IMG/VR virus record: IMGVR_UViG_3300025010_000093
Span: 1-48,154 of that record
DNA: 48,154 nt
Origin: a virus
Reading direction: 5' to 3' (one strand)
Of the stretch, positions 46,706-48,154 are shown piece after piece. Each line of letters opens with the position of its first letter. The stretch's first letter is position 1. A program made the position numbers and the translations under genes. The notes under the pieces were generated by a model. The model was not told the DNA's origin. It did not search any database and saw only the letters and a program-made list of their open reading frames with translations.

Positions 46706-46990
46706 CTACTTAAATATGTCTGGATTATCTTTTATAACCATGTGTAAGGCCTTTGATAGCCTGTCTACTTCATTCTCATTCTGTTCAAATCCGCAATGTT
46801 CATAGATCCCGTGAAATATCTCGTGCAATAAAACATAATCAAGGTAGTCACCTGTTAAGTCTTTGCGTATTTCAATCGTATCTTGACTATAAATTATTTG
46901 ACCGTCCGTGTTTCTATTGTCGGCATTGCATTTATCAACTATTTTCACAGCGTACACTTGACCGCCTATTTTAACTTTATCAGGTATCAT
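46706..46990 (-). CDS. Minimal HExxH metallopeptidase-like protein
   Basis: 94 aa with the zinc motif LLHEIFHGIYEHCG and a downstream helix ENEVDRLSKALH whose Glu could be the third ligand. The N-terminus is strand-rich (KIGGQVYAVKIVDK; QIIYSQDTIEIRKDL). Such tiny proteins occur in many phages upstream of terminase genes; the substrate is unknown. ATG at 46990 overlaps the previous stop (ATGA). Confidence 0.8.
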   Translation of the reverse strand: MIPDKVKIGGQVYAVKIVDKCNADNRNTDGQIIYSQDTIEIRKDLTGDYLDYVLLHEIFHGIYEHCGFEQNENEVDRLSKALHMVIKDNPDIFK

Positions 46991-47118
46991 AAATCCTCCT
47001 TATTTTCCTCATGGCTATTTATTGCACTTTTGTATTGTTGGTATTTCTCGCACGTTGCCTGTTCGCAGACATATGGAGTGTTGCAGTATTCACATCTATG
47101 GCATGGATATTCAATCAT
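46987..47118 (-). CDS. Cys-rich mini-protein, 43 aa
   Basis: ATG at 47118 overlaps the upstream TGA, and its TGA overlaps the metallopeptidase ATG. The product MIEYPCHRCEYCNTPYVCEQ... has six Cys in CxxC-type spacing, a probable zinc knuckle. Full coupling on both sides supports translation. Function unknown. Confidence 0.65.
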   Translation of the reverse strand: MIEYPCHRCEYCNTPYVCEQATCEKYQQYKSAINSHEENKEDL

Positions 47119-47255
47119 GCTTCGTACCTCACATATGTTTCGGTTTCAATGGCATCATAAACATTCTTACACGTAACAAAATTATAGATACGTTTCAAAA
47201 ATCCATAACCCAAAAATTGCACTACATAAGTTTTCTTTATATATCCAAATGGCAT
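47115..47255 (-). CDS. Small hypothetical protein, 46 aa
   Basis: ATG at 47255 with GGGGGA; ends overlapping the next start (ATGA). Product MPFGYIKKTYVVQFLGYGFL..., aromatic-rich with one Cys. No family recognised. Confidence 0.6.
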   Translation of the reverse strand: MPFGYIKKTYVVQFLGYGFLKRIYNFVTCKNVYDAIETETYVRYEA

Positions 47256-47416
47256 AATATATCCCCCTTTAATCCCACATTTACCTCACGTTTCAGTCTG
47301 TTTCGCATTTGCTTTTTGCCAAGTCTGCGATTTGCTTTATTTTGTGCGCCCGATTTTCCATGGTTATAATTTGAATACCAGCTTTGATATTTCATAACAA
47401 ATGATCTTTGTTTCAT
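47237..47416 (-). CDS. Small basic protein, 59 aa
   Basis: ATG at 47416; AAGGAGGTG lies about 14 nt upstream, a long but usable spacing. The product (MKQRSFVMKYQSWYSNYNHG..., then RRLGKKQMRNRLKREV) is Lys/Arg-rich. Overlaps the next gene by 19 nt. Function unknown. Confidence 0.5.
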   Translation of the reverse strand: MKQRSFVMKYQSWYSNYNHGKSGAQNKANRRLGKKQMRNRLKREVNVGLKGDILCHLDI

Positions 47417-47511
47417 TGGAAGATAACGCACCTCCTTTAATCCCCATACACCGCCAGAAGCTAACTTCACAACAACCGATAACTTTTAGGCTGCGGTATT
47501 GGGGGAATAGT

Positions 47512-47991
47512 TTACCATCTCGCCCATTTACTTTTTCTAAACAGGTCGTATACAGTTTTATTTATCTTTTCGCCTACCGTCACCACGAAAGGATTTACAA
47601 CAAAAACCTTCCCTTCAATGGTAGATGCTTCTACAATTAAACCGACTTTAATTAACCGGTATATTGACCGTTTAACAGTAGGTTCAGATACTTTTAAGTC
47701 ACTTTGCAAGTTCTCCCGGGTAATCAGTTTACCATTAGGATATTTTGCAACATTACTCACATAACGAAGGTTGACAGCTAAATGCATGAACATGATTAAT
47801 TCGGATGCAGACAATTCACAGTCAACTATTAATGGGATAACCTTGTGGTACAGTTTTGTAAATGTCTCGCCCTGTGGTGCACTCTCAAATTCATGGAATG
47901 CCTCAACACTTGCTGCATGGACTATTCTGTCCCCGTCTTTCAACTCTGTCATTATTTGACCTGTTTCTGTATCAATAACAATTCGTGCCAT
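47512..47991 (-). CDS. RepL-like winged-helix protein
   Basis: 159 aa. The C-terminal two thirds resembles Firmicute plasmid RepL: ASELIMFMHLAVNLRYVSNV, the winged helix LITRENLQSDLKVSEPTVKR followed by SIYRLIKVGLI, and the closing FVVNPFVV motif. RepL-type proteins initiate plasmid replication; here it stands first in the terminase-side operon, after a promoter with repeats. It may be a regulator derived from RepL or a second replication initiator. ATG at 47991 after GGGGTGAC. Confidence 0.75.
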   Translation of the reverse strand: MARIVIDTETGQIMTELKDGDRIVHAASVEAFHEFESAPQGETFTKLYHKVIPLIVDCELSASELIMFMHLAVNLRYVSNVAKYPNGKLITRENLQSDLKVSEPTVKRSIYRLIKVGLIVEASTIEGKVFVVNPFVVTVGEKINKTVYDLFRKSKWARW

Positions 47992-48008
47992 GCTGTCACC
48001 CCATTTAG

Positions 48009-48055
48009 ATCAAATTTGATACGAAATCAAAGAAAAACGGATCATTTTTGATACG
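48009..48055. repeat. TTTGATACG repeats and palindrome upstream of the RepL-like gene
   Basis: TTTGATACG occurs at 48015-48023 and 48047-48055, exactly 32 bp apart (about three helical turns). The 12-bp palindrome ATCAAATTTGAT lies at 48009-48020. Located between promoter and start codon, they look like binding sites for the RepL-like protein itself. Confidence 0.55.
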
Positions 48056-48060
48056 TTTTC

Positions 48061-48088
48061 ATAATACGTTGTAGCCCTTTATTATCAA
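48061..48088 (-). promoter_or_regulatory. Promoter of the RepL-like gene
   Basis: Minus strand TTGATA, 16-bp spacer, TATTAT, about 65 bp upstream of the start codon and just before the TTTGATACG repeats. It could also feed the terminase and neu genes downstream. Confidence 0.62.
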
Positions 48089-48154
48089 TGTGTAGAATGC
48101 TGTTTTAAGGCGTTCTATTCCTCTTTATCTATTAACTACTCATTTAACCCCTTT

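Noticed and set aside
48009-48055. CRISPR-like or iteron array
   Set aside because: Only two copies of a 9-bp repeat; enough for an operator, not for a CRISPR array or a classical iteron set. No CRISPR array was seen anywhere in the window.

Overview
The window reads as the whole genome of a temperate, short-tailed (P22/podovirus-like) phage of a low-GC Gram-positive host, probably a Clostridia-type Firmicute. Evidence: AGGAGG-type ribosome sites throughout, an ArpU/RinA-type late regulator, a Gram-positive LexA (GAAC-N4-GTTC) box, a DnaD/DnaB-style replication pair, and phage genes on both sides of a tRNA-Pro(CGG) 3'-half that behaves as attP. The window ends share a 7-base CCCCTTT overlap. 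The terminase-side genes at the right end continue logically into the small-terminase-like gene at the left end, so the sequence is most simply a circular molecule opened in an intergenic region.

Layout. Almost everything is on the minus strand, so read from high to low coordinates. (a) 16.1-18.8 kb: lysogeny control. A 74-aa HTH repressor and a tyrosine integrase lie on plus; a Cro-like HTH gene lies on minus. Divergent sigma-70 promoters carry TGTCCA-N6-TGGACA operators, followed by attP and a LexA-boxed 84-aa gene. (b) 15.8 down to 0.9 kb: early region. Antirepressor, beta-class DNA methyltransferase, Erf recombinase, SSB, PD-(D/E)XK and HNH-like nucleases, NinB-like protein, DnaD-like initiator, DnaB helicase, second methylase-like protein, Mom-like GNAT (XF1762), HNH homing endonuclease, VRR-NUC nuclease and ArpU-like regulator, interleaved with many small genes. 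(c) 0.8 kb wrapping to 45.2 kb: small-terminase-like HTH protein, RepL-like winged-helix protein, small genes, mini-metallopeptidase, TerL. (d) 45.2-39.4 kb: an accessory block between TerL and portal. (e) 39.4-20.7 kb: portal, scaffold, decoration and coat proteins, appendage proteins, beta-helix tailspike, gp4-like and gp10-like tail-completion proteins, and two large ejection-type proteins of 486 and 1520 aa. (f) 20.6-19.4 kb: XhlA-like protein, Amidase_3 endolysin, holin candidate.

The most notable content is block (d). Between two strong terminator-like hairpins sit neuB, a 44-aa ORF, a DUF115/GT42-like protein of the type annotated 'norphogenetic protein', neuC, neuA, a 54-aa membrane protein and a Com-like zinc ribbon. 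This is a compact nonulosonic (sialic-type) acid synthesis and activation route built into a virion-assembly operon. A D-2-hydroxyacid dehydrogenase and a second Com-like zinc ribbon lie just upstream. I infer a role in decorating the virion or remodelling the host surface glycan; sequence alone does not show the acceptor.

Other points of interest: a repressor with no protease domain next to a LexA-controlled small gene (possible Tum-like induction); hairpin/T-tract terminators repeated inside the late operon, implying antitermination; a 61-nt tRNA-like element; a 375-nt hairpin-rich gene-free stretch; a signal-peptide moron on the opposite strand inside the ejection module; and about ten genes of 43-59 codons that size-filtered gene calling would miss.
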